Below are positions 48,562-61,670 of a stretch of 64,000 nt of DNA, piece by piece. Position numbers and translations under genes: made by a program. Where the stretch lies: the NCBI RefSeq assembly GCF_027942865.1, contig NC_134528.1:8985586-9049585 (forward strand), written 5' to 3'. The notes under the pieces were generated by a model. That model was not told the origin of the DNA and made no database searches. It was given only the letters and a program-made list of their open reading frames with translations. The stretch's first letter is position 1; the number at the start of each line of letters is the position of its first letter. This stretch comes from Odontesthes bonariensis. Its lineage: Eukaryota; Chordata; Actinopteri; Atheriniformes; Atherinopsidae.

Positions 48562-49580
48562 CTGACAAAAATAATTAAGTACATTCAGCTTCACTTTTGC
48601 AAGCTACATTAGCTCTCACAATACGATCGCACTGTTTTTACCCACAAGACACGCAAGTCTTACCTACCTACATTTGCATTAAACACATGTTAATGGAAAA
48701 CCGGGCTTGCTAGCCACCACTTCATCCTCCCGAAATCGGAGAAGTGGTGTCGGTTCGCACCATGCAACGCCTTTTCAGTCCCGGATTTTCAGCACAGAGG
48801 ATGTGGGCACAGGGCTTTAAGCATCACCCCACCCTTCAGAGGACAACTACTTCTAGTGGATGGTGCTGAAGGTGAATGAGAGAGTCGAGAAAACTCGCTG
48901 GACTGGCTCGCACGCGCACCAACGGCAACGTTAGGTGGCAGGCAGGGTCCCTCCCTCCTCCTGCACAGCTGCGCCTATCTTTGTCCTTATGACGATAGCT
49001 GTTAGCTACCTTGTATTTTGCGAACCGGCAACTGGTATTACACATATATAATCACCTTATTAAATAACATAAAGTAACTATGATAAGACGTGTCGCAACA
49101 TTAAGTGGTTAAATGGCATCTCCATTTCCCCCAAAAATGACAGGTGTCTCTGCTAATATTTACTTATTTACTTCCGCTGTAGCTAGCGTCAAACAATCTC
49201 CCTAGCAACAAGTGGTGGAAAGATGAGTGACAGGTTGCACAGCCAATCACAGGCCTCAACAGCATCTACGACACATGACTCCAGCTAATCCTAGCCAATG
49301 GAAAGGGAGAGTAGGCGGTGTTCTAAGAAAATGCTAAACTGGAAGTCAAACCCTACTCTGTGCTAGCTTTATAAGCTAGTTTGCGGCTAAGTATCTTCAT
49401 AATTTAGCTACTTTCAAAAGTAACTTATTTATCAAAAAAGACGTATAACAGTGTCCAGCCGTTCCCCCACAATATTTTTTTAATAATGTTAGCTGACATT
49501 AGCGTTGTGTCATCAAACACTACAATCCGCGTAACGGCGCACGCAATAATTAACTGAAAACCTCTACATTTAATACTTAC

Positions 49581-49730
49581 GCATGAAGATTTTGCTACTT
49601 TGTCTTCATGCCCACAAGGCAACTATCGCCTTAGACCGATACTCTTGTCCGATTATATTAAAAGCTCCACAGTGTTGCCCGCTATAGCATTCTCCAGCCT
49701 GCTTTCACTGTATGGCCCACCATGACTTGC
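49581..49730 (-). other. nfe2l1: nfe2l1 non-coding first exon
   Basis: The minus strand has a strong donor (CTTCATGC|gtaagtatt at 49581/49580) downstream of a CpG-bearing region, about 1 kb ahead of the leader exon at 48561. A four-codon ATG-AAG-ACA-AAG-TAG mini-ORF lies in it. The start is approximate. Confidence 0.45.
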
Positions 49731-49860
49731 GAAATTGCTAGCTGGCCCGGCTAGCGTAGCAGCGCCGCTTGACACCAAAACACGCGTACACACGGAGCAT
49801 GCGTAGAACATTCTAGTGGTAAGCTTTCATCAGCCGACGGAAAGCCCCCCTCCCGGTGAA
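49730..49860 (-). promoter_or_regulatory. nfe2l1: Probable nfe2l1 promoter
   Basis: CpG-containing sequence (GGCCCGGCTAGCGTAGCAGCG, ACACGCGTACACACGGAGCA) immediately upstream of the inferred first exon. CCAAT-type boxes (GCCAATCAC, GCCAATGGA) also occur at 49240-49305, inside the following intron, and may mark a second start. Confidence 0.35.
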
Positions 49861-51280
49861 ATAAACACAGACTGAAACTATTAATCCAGTTTGTTTTTGA
49901 AAAATATTATCAACAAGACCAAATCTCATACATCAGCAGTTGTAAATGTGTATTTCTAACAAAAAGTCAATGATAATAAAATTGAAATGCATAAAATCAA
50001 AGGCATTCTTTTTATACCATAAAAACAAGGATAAAATTAAATTAACTTTACCTCATCTTTGAAGTCTTCAGAAATATTGAATATTCAGAGTGAATGTTTC
50101 CTCGATTCTCACAGCATATGAAGAAGAATTGACACCTTCAGGATTTTTTGATGGAGATTTAAGTGGGATAACTTTCCACATAACATTTTGTGACCAGACT
50201 GTTGCAGGTTGCGTTATATTTTCTTGTGTTCGACTCTCAGAACATCCAACTGGTACAGTATATCTATCAAATGAAGTTGTTAGTACTACATTTAAAGCAA
50301 CACCAGAGAAGATTGCGAGCCTTAAAACTATTATCTTAGGGCTCGTTTTAAAGTAAACCAACCTTTGTTATCCACATTGCCGGGTCTGAAACTACCCAAG
50401 AGCGCTTGGAGGTTCGATACTGCAGTTGACAGCTTATTTGTTTATCTATTTATGTATTCAAACAAGTAAAATAAAAAGGGAGCAGATAGAAGTTTGACAC
50501 TTATGGAGAACTATCCCCTTATATAAAAAAGACAGACAGTGTGGAAATTGTTTCTCAATAGTAATATCAATGATAATAATAATAATAATATAAACCAGTT
50601 GTATAAACTGATGAAATGTCCCAAGTTTTTTAAATTTCCTCAGCAAAATTGTTCCAAACCCGAACTCCCTAAATTATAATGCTTAGTCCTTACAGCCATA
50701 ATATTTTTACCTTATTTGGAACTAATTCTGAATATTGTGGGGTTTGATTGGGTTTCTTCCTCTGTACATAATTTGGTCAGATTGATTCTTATTGATCTTT
50801 TTTTGCAGTATATATTTTGGATGTATGTTAGTTCTTTAGGTGTTTCCCAACACTTCCACAGAGTATGTCATATATGGAAGTGTAAAACAGTAACTTTAGT
50901 TTACAGCTCTGCACCACACTGTCACTTGATACTTTTGAAGGCCTCTTGTGGCAATAAATCCACATGTACGGCCGTACATGTGCAGGGCTCACACTGACAT
51001 TAGTTTTTAGAACAGAAGCAGGAGGCAAAGAGCAAACGATGTGTCAAATTGGCCTGTGTTACTTTTATAAACAATGACATTATTTTTTAAATACTCATCC
51101 AAACATATTTCTGACTTATTTTGTATATAAATTTTTTAGGTAAAAATGAAAAACATAAATACAAGTTACTTCAGTCATTTATTTATTTATTATTTATTTA
51201 AACAGTTTAGTTAGAAATCAAAATGTCAAACCTTTCTTATTTTGCATTAATCTACAAAAAACATAAACCACAAGAGTTTT
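49860..51280. other. Short intergenic region where copz2 would be expected
   Basis: AT-rich sequence between the nfe2l1 promoter and the end of cdk5rap3. No exon of coatomer zeta and no mir-152 hairpin was recognised. A segment at 50068-50361 is open on both strands for more than 80 codons, but matches no family I know. Confidence 0.55.
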
Positions 51281-51295
51281 AATTAAATACTCCGT

Positions 51296-51301
51296 TTTAT
51301 T
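51296..51301 (-). terminator. cdk5rap3: Polyadenylation signal of cdk5rap3
   Basis: Minus-strand AATAAA about 45 bases after the stop codon. Further copies lie in the ATTTATTT-rich stretch near 51180. Confidence 0.55.
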
Positions 51302-51343
51302 TCTGTTCATGACAACATTCTTTGGGAACATCTGTGAAAATCC

Positions 51344-52313
51344 CTAAATATTAACCCCCATCAGGTTGACAGTTCTGTTGTGGTATCGCTTTGAAATGTC
51401 GGCTTCAGTCTGCAAAAACATGCAAAAAATCACAGTCAAAACAAATGGAAGTGGCACTTATCATAGCTTAAAAACCTTTAAGATGTATAAATAATACATT
51501 TACTTTGCATTATATATTACTTCCTTTATATCCCCTCAGTTATTTTTAAACAGATCTTATGACAGGGGTTTAGATTTTCAGTATTTGATTCTTTCAGTTT
51601 CGCAACCTCCTCGATCAGAAAGCCCCAACCCAGTGAACATAAATAAAAGGGAAAGTAATCCAATACCAGTTTCTGGAGTTCCCGGGTGCGTGCTGCCAGT
51701 ATGTCAACACGAGGCTCCAGCCTGGACTGCTCCTGTAAGGCTTCCTGCCTCCTCTCAGCCATCGTGGCGGCTTTCAGCACCAGAATGTCTGCCTGCTTCA
51801 GCTTCTGTCTCAGCACCTCCGAAACGCGCTCAACATACCTAGACACATTTAATAAAAAACAATAATGAGGAAATATGTATCACAACTGATGCTGTAGTTC
51901 GATCAGATTCTGTGCATCATACGTGTTTAATAAGCAACAAGATCATTTATGTTGAATTACATTAAACTGATACAATTTAATTCATCCAAGTAATTATGTA
52001 CACAGCTGAGGACTTACTCTAAGAGAGTTTTATACTGTGCATTGTGTAAAAGAGAAGTTGCCTAATGTGCATACATTTAAATATAATGACACTGCTGACA
52101 AAAAGGTTGATCGGGTTAAATTAAAAAAAAAAAAGAAAACCAATATAATAATATCAAAGAATATTTGTTTAAAAAAAGAGAAAACATCTAAAACGTGTCC
52201 ATCTTGAGGGGAGTTTTATATTAAAAAATACCAAAGTAAGAACAAATCTAAAAAAAACATGTATTTCATGTATTTGTATTATAACGGTAACAAAATTTTC
52301 CTTTGGGATCAAG

Positions 52314-52349
<36 letters not shown>

Positions 52350-52426
52350 CATCCATCCATCCATCTATCCATCCATCCATCCATCTATCCATCCATCCAT
52401 CCATCCATCCATCCATCCATCCATCC

Positions 52427-52457
<31 letters not shown>

Positions 52458-55400
52458 ACAGAATAATGATACTGATGCAAAAACATAGATTTATTTTGAA
52501 TTTTAAGATGTTTTTTGTTCCAGAGGAATAAATCTAAGTCAATGAATTGATAATCTGTAAATCCCATTTAACATGTTCAGTGATCAGGTCCAACATAATG
52601 CTGTTATCAATAACTTTTTATCAAATTGTTGTCCCTTCTGCTCTGAATAAGAAAATGGGAAGTTCTTGCTGTGTTGCTTCACCTTCAGCTACACCTTTTT
52701 TTAAGGGCTTTAACAGCTTTTTGTAAAAAGTATCGTTTGATACGGACTCTGAATTTAAGCTGATGTTGATACTCTGGTTTTCAGCATACCGTGGCGACGC
52801 ATGGATCATGAACAAGTGCTGCATCCTCAGAGAGGTGAGTCGGCCCAGGAGGTCTTGCACCTGAGAGAGCGTCTCCCGGACGTGTCCGCGGGTTTGGTTC
52901 TGGATGACAGAGGGGGCCAGCTGGAACTGGCTCATAGCCACCACATCACTCTCCTCTCCCATCTCACTGATCCGCTGAGTTAGGAACACCTCAAGCTGCG
53001 CCAACAAACAAAACCACTTGTTTCAAATACTATTAAACAAATTAGTCATGACAATAAACATGTTCACCACCAATTCTCTGCGTGAACAGTCTTAAACGTC
53101 AGAGATCTACAGTTATGAATCAAGCCGAACACTTTAAAACTCGCTGTCAGCACCAGCTTCTTCCATCTTAGATCGAATGCCTGTTATAGGTTCCAGCATC
53201 GCTCACGCCTTTTCTTTCCCCTCACCTTAATTATTCCAATTCTTTCTATGTAGAACTCAGTCAGCGTTATCTCGGCTGCGGATGGTTTAAAATGCTCACC
53301 TGGGCCCAGACCTTTCAATCCGTGGACTTTATTAAATATGATGCAAACAGAGTTTAATGTGTTGACAGTTCTTGCTGATATAAGCAAATCAAAATGCAGC
53401 AGTGACACTCCAGACTGGTGCCAAGAGCAGAGACCAAATATAACCTGTAGGAGTCTCTCCTAACTGGTTACCAGTGAAGTAGTGACTTTATTTTCATGTT
53501 TCTTTGCAGACGTGGTTAAAACCAAACAGACTGTATCTGATGTACGATAATAAGATTCTTTCAAATACATCAACAAATAAAAATACCACGGACCTTTAAC
53601 CGATTCATCAGTATAAACGTTTTCAGGCAATCACTGCAATTAAGTGCTATCGCAGCTCCTGATAAGACGTCAAGGCTTCTCTGCTGGTAGTTTGATTTCC
53701 CTGATCTCAAGTTTCATTTAATCCAAACACCAGCTCCAACCATAGATGTTGAATTTGGATTTCAATCAGAGCTCATAACAGAACAGTCCAATATTAGCCC
53801 GTTGAAGGAGCCATGAGACCGAGCTCTCAGACACTGTTAGGAATGAGTTTCCCTTCAGAGCTTCTTGATAAATCTGATTTCAACGAGTCCAGCACAGATT
53901 CAAACCACCGCCAACCATCTTTCATGTTTCATGAGAGGGATGTTGCTCTTTTCTTCTGTCTGGCTTTTGAATGATTATCTTTTAAAAGTCAGATTCCCCA
54001 GAATCTTCTTTCATGGAGACCACATCCATCCGATTGGAGGAACCAGACATCATTAAACCTTGATTTTGGAAGTTGTATTAAATCAGTCTTGAACTTTTCT
54101 TGCTTCTTTGTCAGGCTTTGAACTATCCTGTTAAATCTGATGCCAACTTACCTCTGGAAGCCTTGCAGCTTCTGTCCAGAGTGTTTGGCTGGAGTCACAG
54201 CAAGATAAGGCTGCTTGAAGTTAGACTTTCTATGGGCCATATTTAACGATTGCAACCTCTGTGGGTGTGAGTCTGTTAGGAGAATTAGCTTAAAAAGTGT
54301 GTAAAATATTCAATAGTTTTGTCTGTAGAACTTTTATCAGTGGCAAGTCACGCTGTCACAACTCAGACAACTTCACCTTTTGTGACAAAGAAATATTAAG
54401 TGGGTTTACGGACAGTCTTTACCTCCATGAGCTCATCGATGAACTGGCTGCGTGACTGAGAGTTTTCCAGAATACTCAGAGCATCCTCACCCCTCGCCAC
54501 GCCCTCAGGACCTAAAAGATGAAACACCTGTGTCAAGTATTTGCAAACTTCAAAACCTGAGCGGTATAATGATCAATATTTCAAAATGACTCACAGTTTG
54601 TGCCTGCATCCACGATTTCAATTTCAATGGGAGCTGCCTCACAGTCCCCCCAGTCAATGCCGTCTGCACCGGCGTCCTGATGGAGACAAAAGAGAGACTG
54701 ATTAATACAGCTTTGTCTGAGAGACATCCACAGCCCCTTTATCAACACCACCCATCAAATGCTAAATGAGTTCATCTGAATTCATTAAAGCGAATGAGGC
54801 CCATCACTGCACATCACATTAAAAAGGATTTTATTACAGTTCAATTTGAAATTTCATTCATTTTTGTAATGAATTTTTGCCAGCTATGTTTACTCTTTCT
54901 TCACTACTTTAAGCTTTATAGTTTCTCAGTTTGAACATGCTGAAGCTACCAAGTTTTAAAAACTGATACTGCAGTGCTCAGGTCTTACAGAGGATTCAAG
55001 AAAATGATTATAACGCTTAATTTTTCCAACTTAACTGAGCTCCTATAGTCTCTCCACATGCCCCTTGAAAACTGCAGTAGTACCCTGTGCAGTAAAAGTA
55101 CCCCTGGTTGTGAAGTTGATGTCATGACATGGTGAATTTGGGGGAACTGGAGCTCATTGTTGAGTGCAGGGACCCCCGTAAGCTAACCTTTAAGACCTTC
55201 TTTGTATGCACACACTGTCGGACAAGCTCCAAAAAGATGCCCCAGAGGACCATCAATAACCGATTTCATCACAAAGAGGCTGAAGCATAAAAAATGATGA
55301 AAGAATGAAAAAGCATGTGAGAAAAGCACAGAAAAATCAGCAGAACTTTGTCCACTATGACGTCTGCCACCTTCCATTTTTATATATATTTTGTTTACTT

Positions 55401-58400
55401 TCTGTGAAGAGTAAATTCTCACAATAAAGTTTATACAGACACCAACAGCTTGAGCCAAATGGCCAGTTAAGTTGATTCTGATACCAGTTCTCAGCAGTGC
55501 AAAGCTAAAGAACCAAAAACGATACACCCACTCAGCCAAGAGCAGCCCACATAATTCTGAGACTGCCCCCAGGTGGCAGCAACACGCTATAACATGTACA
55601 CATGCGTTTGTAAAGCACCAAAGCAAAGCCTTTTCAGATGCATGTCTGTTGAAAACTGTCAAGAAGCTTCTAGAGATTTGTAAGTTTTGCTTTTGTGAAT
55701 ATTTAGATGGTCAAATTAGCAGCTGCCTAATTAATCACAAATCATAATGCTGGTTTGCTCAGGCGTCTTACCTCAGACGTTGGCTCAAGACTGATACCCC
55801 AGTCTACTCCATCCTCAACTGTGATGCCAGCACCCGCGGCGTCTGTTCCTTTCCCAAAGTCACCCCAGTCAATCTAAAGCAGATTTTAAAAGACAACGCA
55901 GAAACACAGGTAGTTAAAACATCTGTTGTGCGAAACTGGTCCTGTTTTTTGTGTAAAATATTGTAAAGTCACAAAGATTCTTGATGGTGGATCCCATAAA
56001 CATCTGCAGCTCAGTAGCAGTGACTATATTTGCATGTGACACGCTAAGACTGAAGTCTCTGTTGTGGCTGTTGCAGGAAAACAACAGTTTACAACTGAAT
56101 GTAGAGAGTTCCCCAGAGTGTAGAATCGTTATAGAGTTGGAATACCATCGTGTTTGCAGAGAAGATTTCGAGTGAGATGCTGTGGAGTGTATTTTTATTA
56201 GCTTAGAGGCTCAAACAAATCCCCCATCCAATTAGTCAAAAATCAGCTAAATATTCAGTCCTGCTACGAGGAGATAAATGAAAGCTTGCTCTCCTTCTAT
56301 TTCTTCAGTTCTAGTGAGAATCTGCACGACTTTGCCTTCTGCAGTTTTCACAGAACCAGCTGAAAGTAACACTCAGAATAGTTTACATATATAGATGGAA
56401 AAACAGGGAAATGTTGGTATCGTCACATTGTTTCCTGTCTGTGATCACCTGAATCAGAGGCTGATTTAAAAAAAAAAAAAAAAAAAAAAATCAGGATAAA
56501 AATAATGTACATTTTACAAATTAACGAAGAGCCGAACGCTTTTAGATCTACAGTGAAACATTTTCAGTGACACAACCATGATCAATAAATACTCCAGAAA
56601 CAGTAAAACTAACCACATCGTCTGCGACTGATTCAGAAAGCGCTTCCTCCATGACTGGCCCTTCAACAACAGTGGGGACTTTTCCTGTTCTCCACTCATA
56701 AAATGTTGTGTTCCCCTTCTTCTGGGAAAACGTCAGCATGGGCAGGACAGGTTCAGACCTACAAATAACTACATGTGAGCTCATGAGACCAAACACATAA
56801 TATTCGGCACGACTTATGATTCTTATAAGAATGAGAAACAAAAAGAAAGACTAGAAATTTTGTCATTATTTAACAAAAATAAACCCAAAAAGCAGAAACA
56901 GTGTGTGAAAAACTAAGCAGACACTTAAGTCCCTCTATAGGATTTAAGAGGGTACGTAGCAGTCAGGTGGTGCTGAACAAATGTGCTTGATTATTTAATC
57001 ATGAGCCTCTTAATAAAAGTTAATGTTTTAGCAGTTTCCTGGACTGAAGCATTCAGGTGGAAAACATTCAGGACAGCTGTCAGTCTTCCCAGGACTGGAC
57101 GTCCCAGCAAGTTCACCCCAAAGTCAGATTGTGCAATGCTCAGAGAAACTGGAAAAAACCCAGGAGCTACATCTCAGACTCTCTGGGCCTCAGTTAGCAT
57201 GTTAAAGGTTAAAGTTCATGACAGCACAGTTAGAAACAGACTGAACAAGTATGGCTTGTGTGGAAGGGCTGCAGGAGAAAGCCTCTTCTCTCTAAAAAGA
57301 ACATGGCAGCACAGCTTAGGTTTGCAAAGCTGCATCTGAACAAACCACAAGACTTCTGGAACAATGTCCTTTGGACAGACCAGACCAAAGTGGAGATGTT
57401 TGCTCATAATGCACAGCAGCACGTTTGGAGGAAACCAAACACAGCATATCAGCACAAACACCTCACACCAGCTGTCAAGCACGGTGGTGGAGGGCTGATG
57501 ATCTGGGCTTGTTCTGCAGCCACAGGACCTGGGCACCTTGCAGCCATCGAGTCCACCATGAACTCCTCTGGATACCAAAGTGCTCTAGAGTCAGATGTAG
57601 AAAGCTGGGCTGAAACTGGCTCATCAACAGGACAATGATCCCAAAAGAAAGCAGAGTGGGCCAAAATCCCTCCACAGCCATGTGAGAGACTGATAACGTC
57701 ACACAGGAAATGATTACTTCAACTTATTGCTGCTAAAAGCGTTTCTACAAGCTCACGAATCATGGGGTTCACTTAGTGTTTCACACACTGCTTCTTAATT
57801 TTGGCTCAGTTTTTGTTGTTGTTCATCTGAGGTTTTATTTTCATCATTTTTCTGACCTGGTAAAGAAAAGATGATTTTATCATTTGCCAATACGCTAAAC
57901 CTGTTTTCTCACATGACTCTATACTAAAGGCTATGTAGACATACATGTAACTTCATCATGAACCCACCAGTCACACACAAATTTTGTGAAAGCAGCATAA
58001 AGCTGAATTTGCTCCTCCAGCTTTGCTGCATCTTTTCCAACTTCATCAAGGACCGCTGGCAGGTCTTTCACCAGAGCTTGAAGCTCTCGTGGTACATTGT
58101 CCCCCTATCACAGAAAAAATAATTAAGTAAGAGGACGTCCTTTTCTGGTCTATTAACGAAATACACAATTCTTAGTACTGTTGGTAGAGTTTGTGTCCAC
58201 TTATCCTCTTCTGTGTGTGTGTTCGTGTACTCACAGTGATGCCATATTGTTTGCAGGCAGCAAAGTAACGTTCCCTCAGTTCTGCCGCTGAGCTCTGGCA
58301 CTCCACCTCCCGTCTGCTGAGCTCCTGCTGCAGCTGCTGAGCTTTGGTGAGCTGCTTCCTCAAAGCCGGCCCTTCATAGCTTACATTACGAATCAACAAG

Positions 58401-60150
58401 CTGGCCACCTCCGCTGAGACACGCAAACATTTTTCATTACTTAGGAATTCTGCCCGTGCAAATATTCCCTTCCTTTAGCTGGACACTGCCCTGTGTAACC
58501 TCTGCTAATGATGCTGAAAAAACAGAAACAGCATCAACAAAGTTCACAACTGTGACATCTGATATTACAACCAGCTTTTATCCACATGATTAAAAGTGAT
58601 TCTGTGTGTAATCGTGCTCAGAGATGTTCCATTGAGAGGTGGGTTCTAACTTATTTCTGAATTACACCTACCCAAATAGACATTATCTGCTTCATAAAGG
58701 GACACAATCTCCTGCCAGTCCTGTGAAAACAAAAGCAGATATGACACTCACGTTATAAAAACAAATCTTCTTGGAGAAAGAAAAAGCGGTTTGTTTGGAT
58801 CCCCTCACCTTCATCCTCTGAGATGAATATCTGCCAAATATGTTCTTTGAAGAAGCTTCAGTTCCCTTCAGTATCTCCACTATCCTCAAGCAGTGAAAGT
58901 AGTGAATGTCTGCAAGTAAGAAACACAAAAAACATAACAAGGGATGATGATTTATACATTCATACAGAGAAAGAAGACAGATGGCTTATGGGAGTTCTTT
59001 CGTTCACGTCACAGGGAACTTGTAAAAGCAGCATAAATGCTTTGCTGTGCGTTTTTAGGGAAATACATCATTGGGACGGCAGGTGATACATTTGCCATCC
59101 ATGGCTCCATAATAAAAGAAAAAAGGTTGTTTAACTAGCCTGGGAAACAAGACCAGACAACAAAGTTCTGTAAAACTAAAAGCTCTGCCTCCTGATTTAG
59201 TCTTTGAAATTCTGATAACTACAAGAACTGTTGAGCAGTCAAAACCCTACCTTCTCTTTCAAAACTACAAAAATCTGGCGTCTCAGTTTCCAAACGCTTA
59301 CAGAGTTGTTATAAGAAAAGGTGATGCAACACAGCGGGTAACACGCCTCTGTCCAAAAATCACGAGGCTGGCATCAAAGTCGATATAAGCTAATTAATAA
59401 TAAAGATTGTCTTTGATGATGCTGGAAACAAATAAAAGAAAGTGTTAGATCTTGCAGAAAATCCTGCTGGATCTTATTTTAGAGACCTACATGAGCCGGA
59501 GAGAAGCTGCTTGATCTCCTCATTTTCTGGCATGTCCTGGATGGCAGCATTGATCTTCTCTCTGATTATCTTTACTGCACTCTGCCATTTCATATTACAG
59601 TGACGGCGGTCCAGCAGCCAGTCTGCAATCACAAAGAGTGACGAAATATCATAGATACTTCATGGATGTGGTATCTTTTGAGCAATCTGTCCCAGACAGC
59701 ATATTACACTTAAACAGGATAGTAATAGCAGCTTAAAGTTTGTGGGAGAATCATTACACAAAATAACACATTTGAAAGTATGCATTTTTGTCTTACCTAA
59801 AAGCTTGCTGTTCTGAATGTCGATGGGAAGATTTTTAATATTCTGTCGAAGGGAGACAAGGGTCAAATCATGAGGAATTTTCCCTTTTTCCCTTGGTTTT
59901 TTTTGCAACATCGATTACAATGGGAACGTTAACAACCTTAACAGTTTGCACAAACAACACAAAACATCGAAAAGGACAGAAAAATCATCTCAATAAACAG
60001 CAGTGGATAAACTGTAACTTATGTATAGAATAAATCTTGTGTTTCTTGTTCAGTTAACTGGACTTTGACTGTGATACAGCTAGTTAGCGTTCGCTCACAG
60101 GCTCAATAGTACAACCGAGTCAGAGAGAGTAGGTTTAAACTCACCTCCAT
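51344..60150 (-). CDS. cdk5rap3: CDK5 regulatory subunit-associated protein 3
   Basis: Subunit of the ER UFM1 E3 ligase complex with UFL1 and UFBP1, acting in ribosome UFMylation and ER-phagy. Fourteen coding exons on the minus strand: 60150-60145, 59842-59797, 59622-59491, 58909-58809, 58720-58672, 58413-58235, 58104-57968, 56758-56614, 55873-55772, 54676-54595, 54511-54423, 52995-52790, 51838-51667 and 51409-51344. They give 503 residues (human 506) with every junction in phase. Landmarks are [91 protein letters not shown]-like [14 protein letters not shown] and the C-terminus [10 protein letters not shown]. Three Ile/Val-Asp-Trp-Gly motifs lie at 266-269, 288-291 and 306-309; these are the shuffled ATG8/UFM1-binding motifs of the family. 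The first exon holds only two codons. Confidence 0.96.
52314..52457. repeat. Compound (TATC)n/(CATC)n microsatellite
   Basis: An uninterrupted tetranucleotide array of about 144 bases that switches between TATC and CATC units, inside the cdk5rap3 intron between the last internal exons. Confidence 0.95.
52996..54422 (-). other. cdk5rap3 intron without recognised elements
   Basis: A 1.4-kb intron between the MSQFQLAP exon and the preceding exon. It is AT-rich, and no repeat or exon was recognised. Confidence 0.6.
54677..56613 (-). other. cdk5rap3 introns flanking the IDWG exon
   Basis: These two introns flank the exon at 55772-55873. A strong CTCF-like core (CCCCCAGGTGGCAGCA) is at 55565-55580. 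A poly-A run of about 24 bases is at 56467-56490. No further coding segment was seen. Confidence 0.5.
57040..57780 (+). pseudogene. Degenerate Tc1-like transposase in cdk5rap3 intron
   Basis: The plus strand, opposite to the host gene, encodes Tc1 transposase pieces in shifting frames. An N-terminal part carries [15 protein letters not shown] and [17 protein letters not shown] catalytic part carries [32 protein letters not shown] and [28 protein letters not shown]-type motif follows in another frame near 57630. A frameshift lies near 57290 and stops follow 57638. The C-terminus is missing. This is an old immobile copy. Confidence 0.85.
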
Positions 60151-60360
60151 TGTTTCTTCGCCTTTACAAACAAAATTTTCCCCTCTTCATTTACTCTAAA
60201 TGTTTATATTTACGAATTTTAATGTCACCATCCGGATTTCACAGTTTATGACACGTTAAAAGAAGTGGTCCCAATGGAAACAGACGATGTTACACTATCC
60301 AAACTGATTGACCAATGACAGTAGAGTTTGCTGAAGTCTGCTTCTGATTGGTGGAGATTT
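60150..60360 (-). promoter_or_regulatory. cdk5rap3: cdk5rap3 promoter with paired CCAAT boxes
   Basis: Upstream of the start codon lie a CCAAT core on the plus strand (GACCAATGAC, 60312-60316) and an inverted one (TGATTGGTGG, 60347-60351), about 35 bases apart, an arrangement typical of NF-Y promoters. A CTCF-like core (CGCCAGAGGGCGACA) follows at 60392-60406. No TATA box is present. Confidence 0.5.
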
Positions 60361-60406
60361 TGGTACGTTTAGTGCAGTAAATCAAACATGTCGCCAGAGG
60401 GCGACA

Positions 60407-61576
60407 CTTAATTGTGTGGAACGATGTAAACATACGATTTATCGTATTTTTTTCAAACTCAATTATGACCTATTTAATATGGATAAATATCGTATTCCTT
60501 GTATAAAACTGAAAAGGATTTGAGGTCATTCATCATTTCTTGTTTGGATTACTTTGCAACAGGTAGAAAATCCCACTTTGACATTTAGAAACATGCCAGT
60601 CTTATGTCTTACATTTAAACTCATAATCTATACAAAATTAAACGATTTGTTTTATCTATGCAAGTGAATGTCAAATGATTGTTTATTTATTTATCTAACA
60701 TATTTCTCTTGTTTAGTTTTTCTTTTAATCTGTTCTGTAGCTTTTAAATTGCATTATATGCATGCATCCTCCAGAAGAAAAAAAGACAGCATGATTACTT
60801 GATGATTTATAAAGTCAAAAATAGTAAAAAAATAAATTAATAAAAAGTAAAATAAGACATTTCCTATGTAACTGTTCCTTGAAAATTGTTGTCAGTTATT
60901 TTTTTCTTACTTTTCAATAATACTGAGGATGTGTCAGGACATTTTTTCACCTTATTTTTCTCTCTGGTTTTATCTTGTGCCAAAGCCAGTGTGTGTAGCA
61001 TTATTGATTTAAGTTTGTTGTTAAGTTAGATATATACCGATCTGCCATAGCATGATGAACAACATGTAAAATTGAGTAGGTCTTCCTGACTACTCGGACC
61101 AGTCAGGGTGTGGATAAAGAGCTTCTGAGGGGGGCCCTGTGCTGTCTGATGAGTCTTCGTGCCATCAGATCAGTCTTTTTTTCTGTTCTTTGAACCCTTC
61201 TTATGCAGTTTTTGCTCGCCTCACTACTGTCCCACGGCAGAACTGTGCATTTTACCAAAAAACACACTATTACGCAATCATTTTGATGTATTGGTTCATC
61301 AGTGCACCTCCTCTAAAACTGAAATCATGCAGCCAGATTTTCAGCCAAGATATTTACATCAAACAACACATTAAAACTTTTGCATACACACCCACATTTG
61401 TCTCTAGTTAGTTATGTTTTGTGTCAAATATTAAAACAGCTGAATTTTTTAGGTTTGAATTAAATAAAAAGTTACTCATCTCATCAAACATTTAATCTCA
61501 CAGCTGTATTTTGCTGTATTGGAGAAAAGATAACTTCATGATAGGGTGTTTTAAACCATTCTTTGACTTATATGTA

Positions 61577-61670
<94 letters not shown>

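Noticed and set aside
49860-51280. Possible copz2 remnant or mir-152 hairpin
   Set aside because: No zeta-coatomer sequence and no mir-152 seed or hairpin was found on either strand.
52259-52531. 90-codon frame of YLSI and HPSI repeats
   Set aside because: Translation of a tetranucleotide microsatellite.
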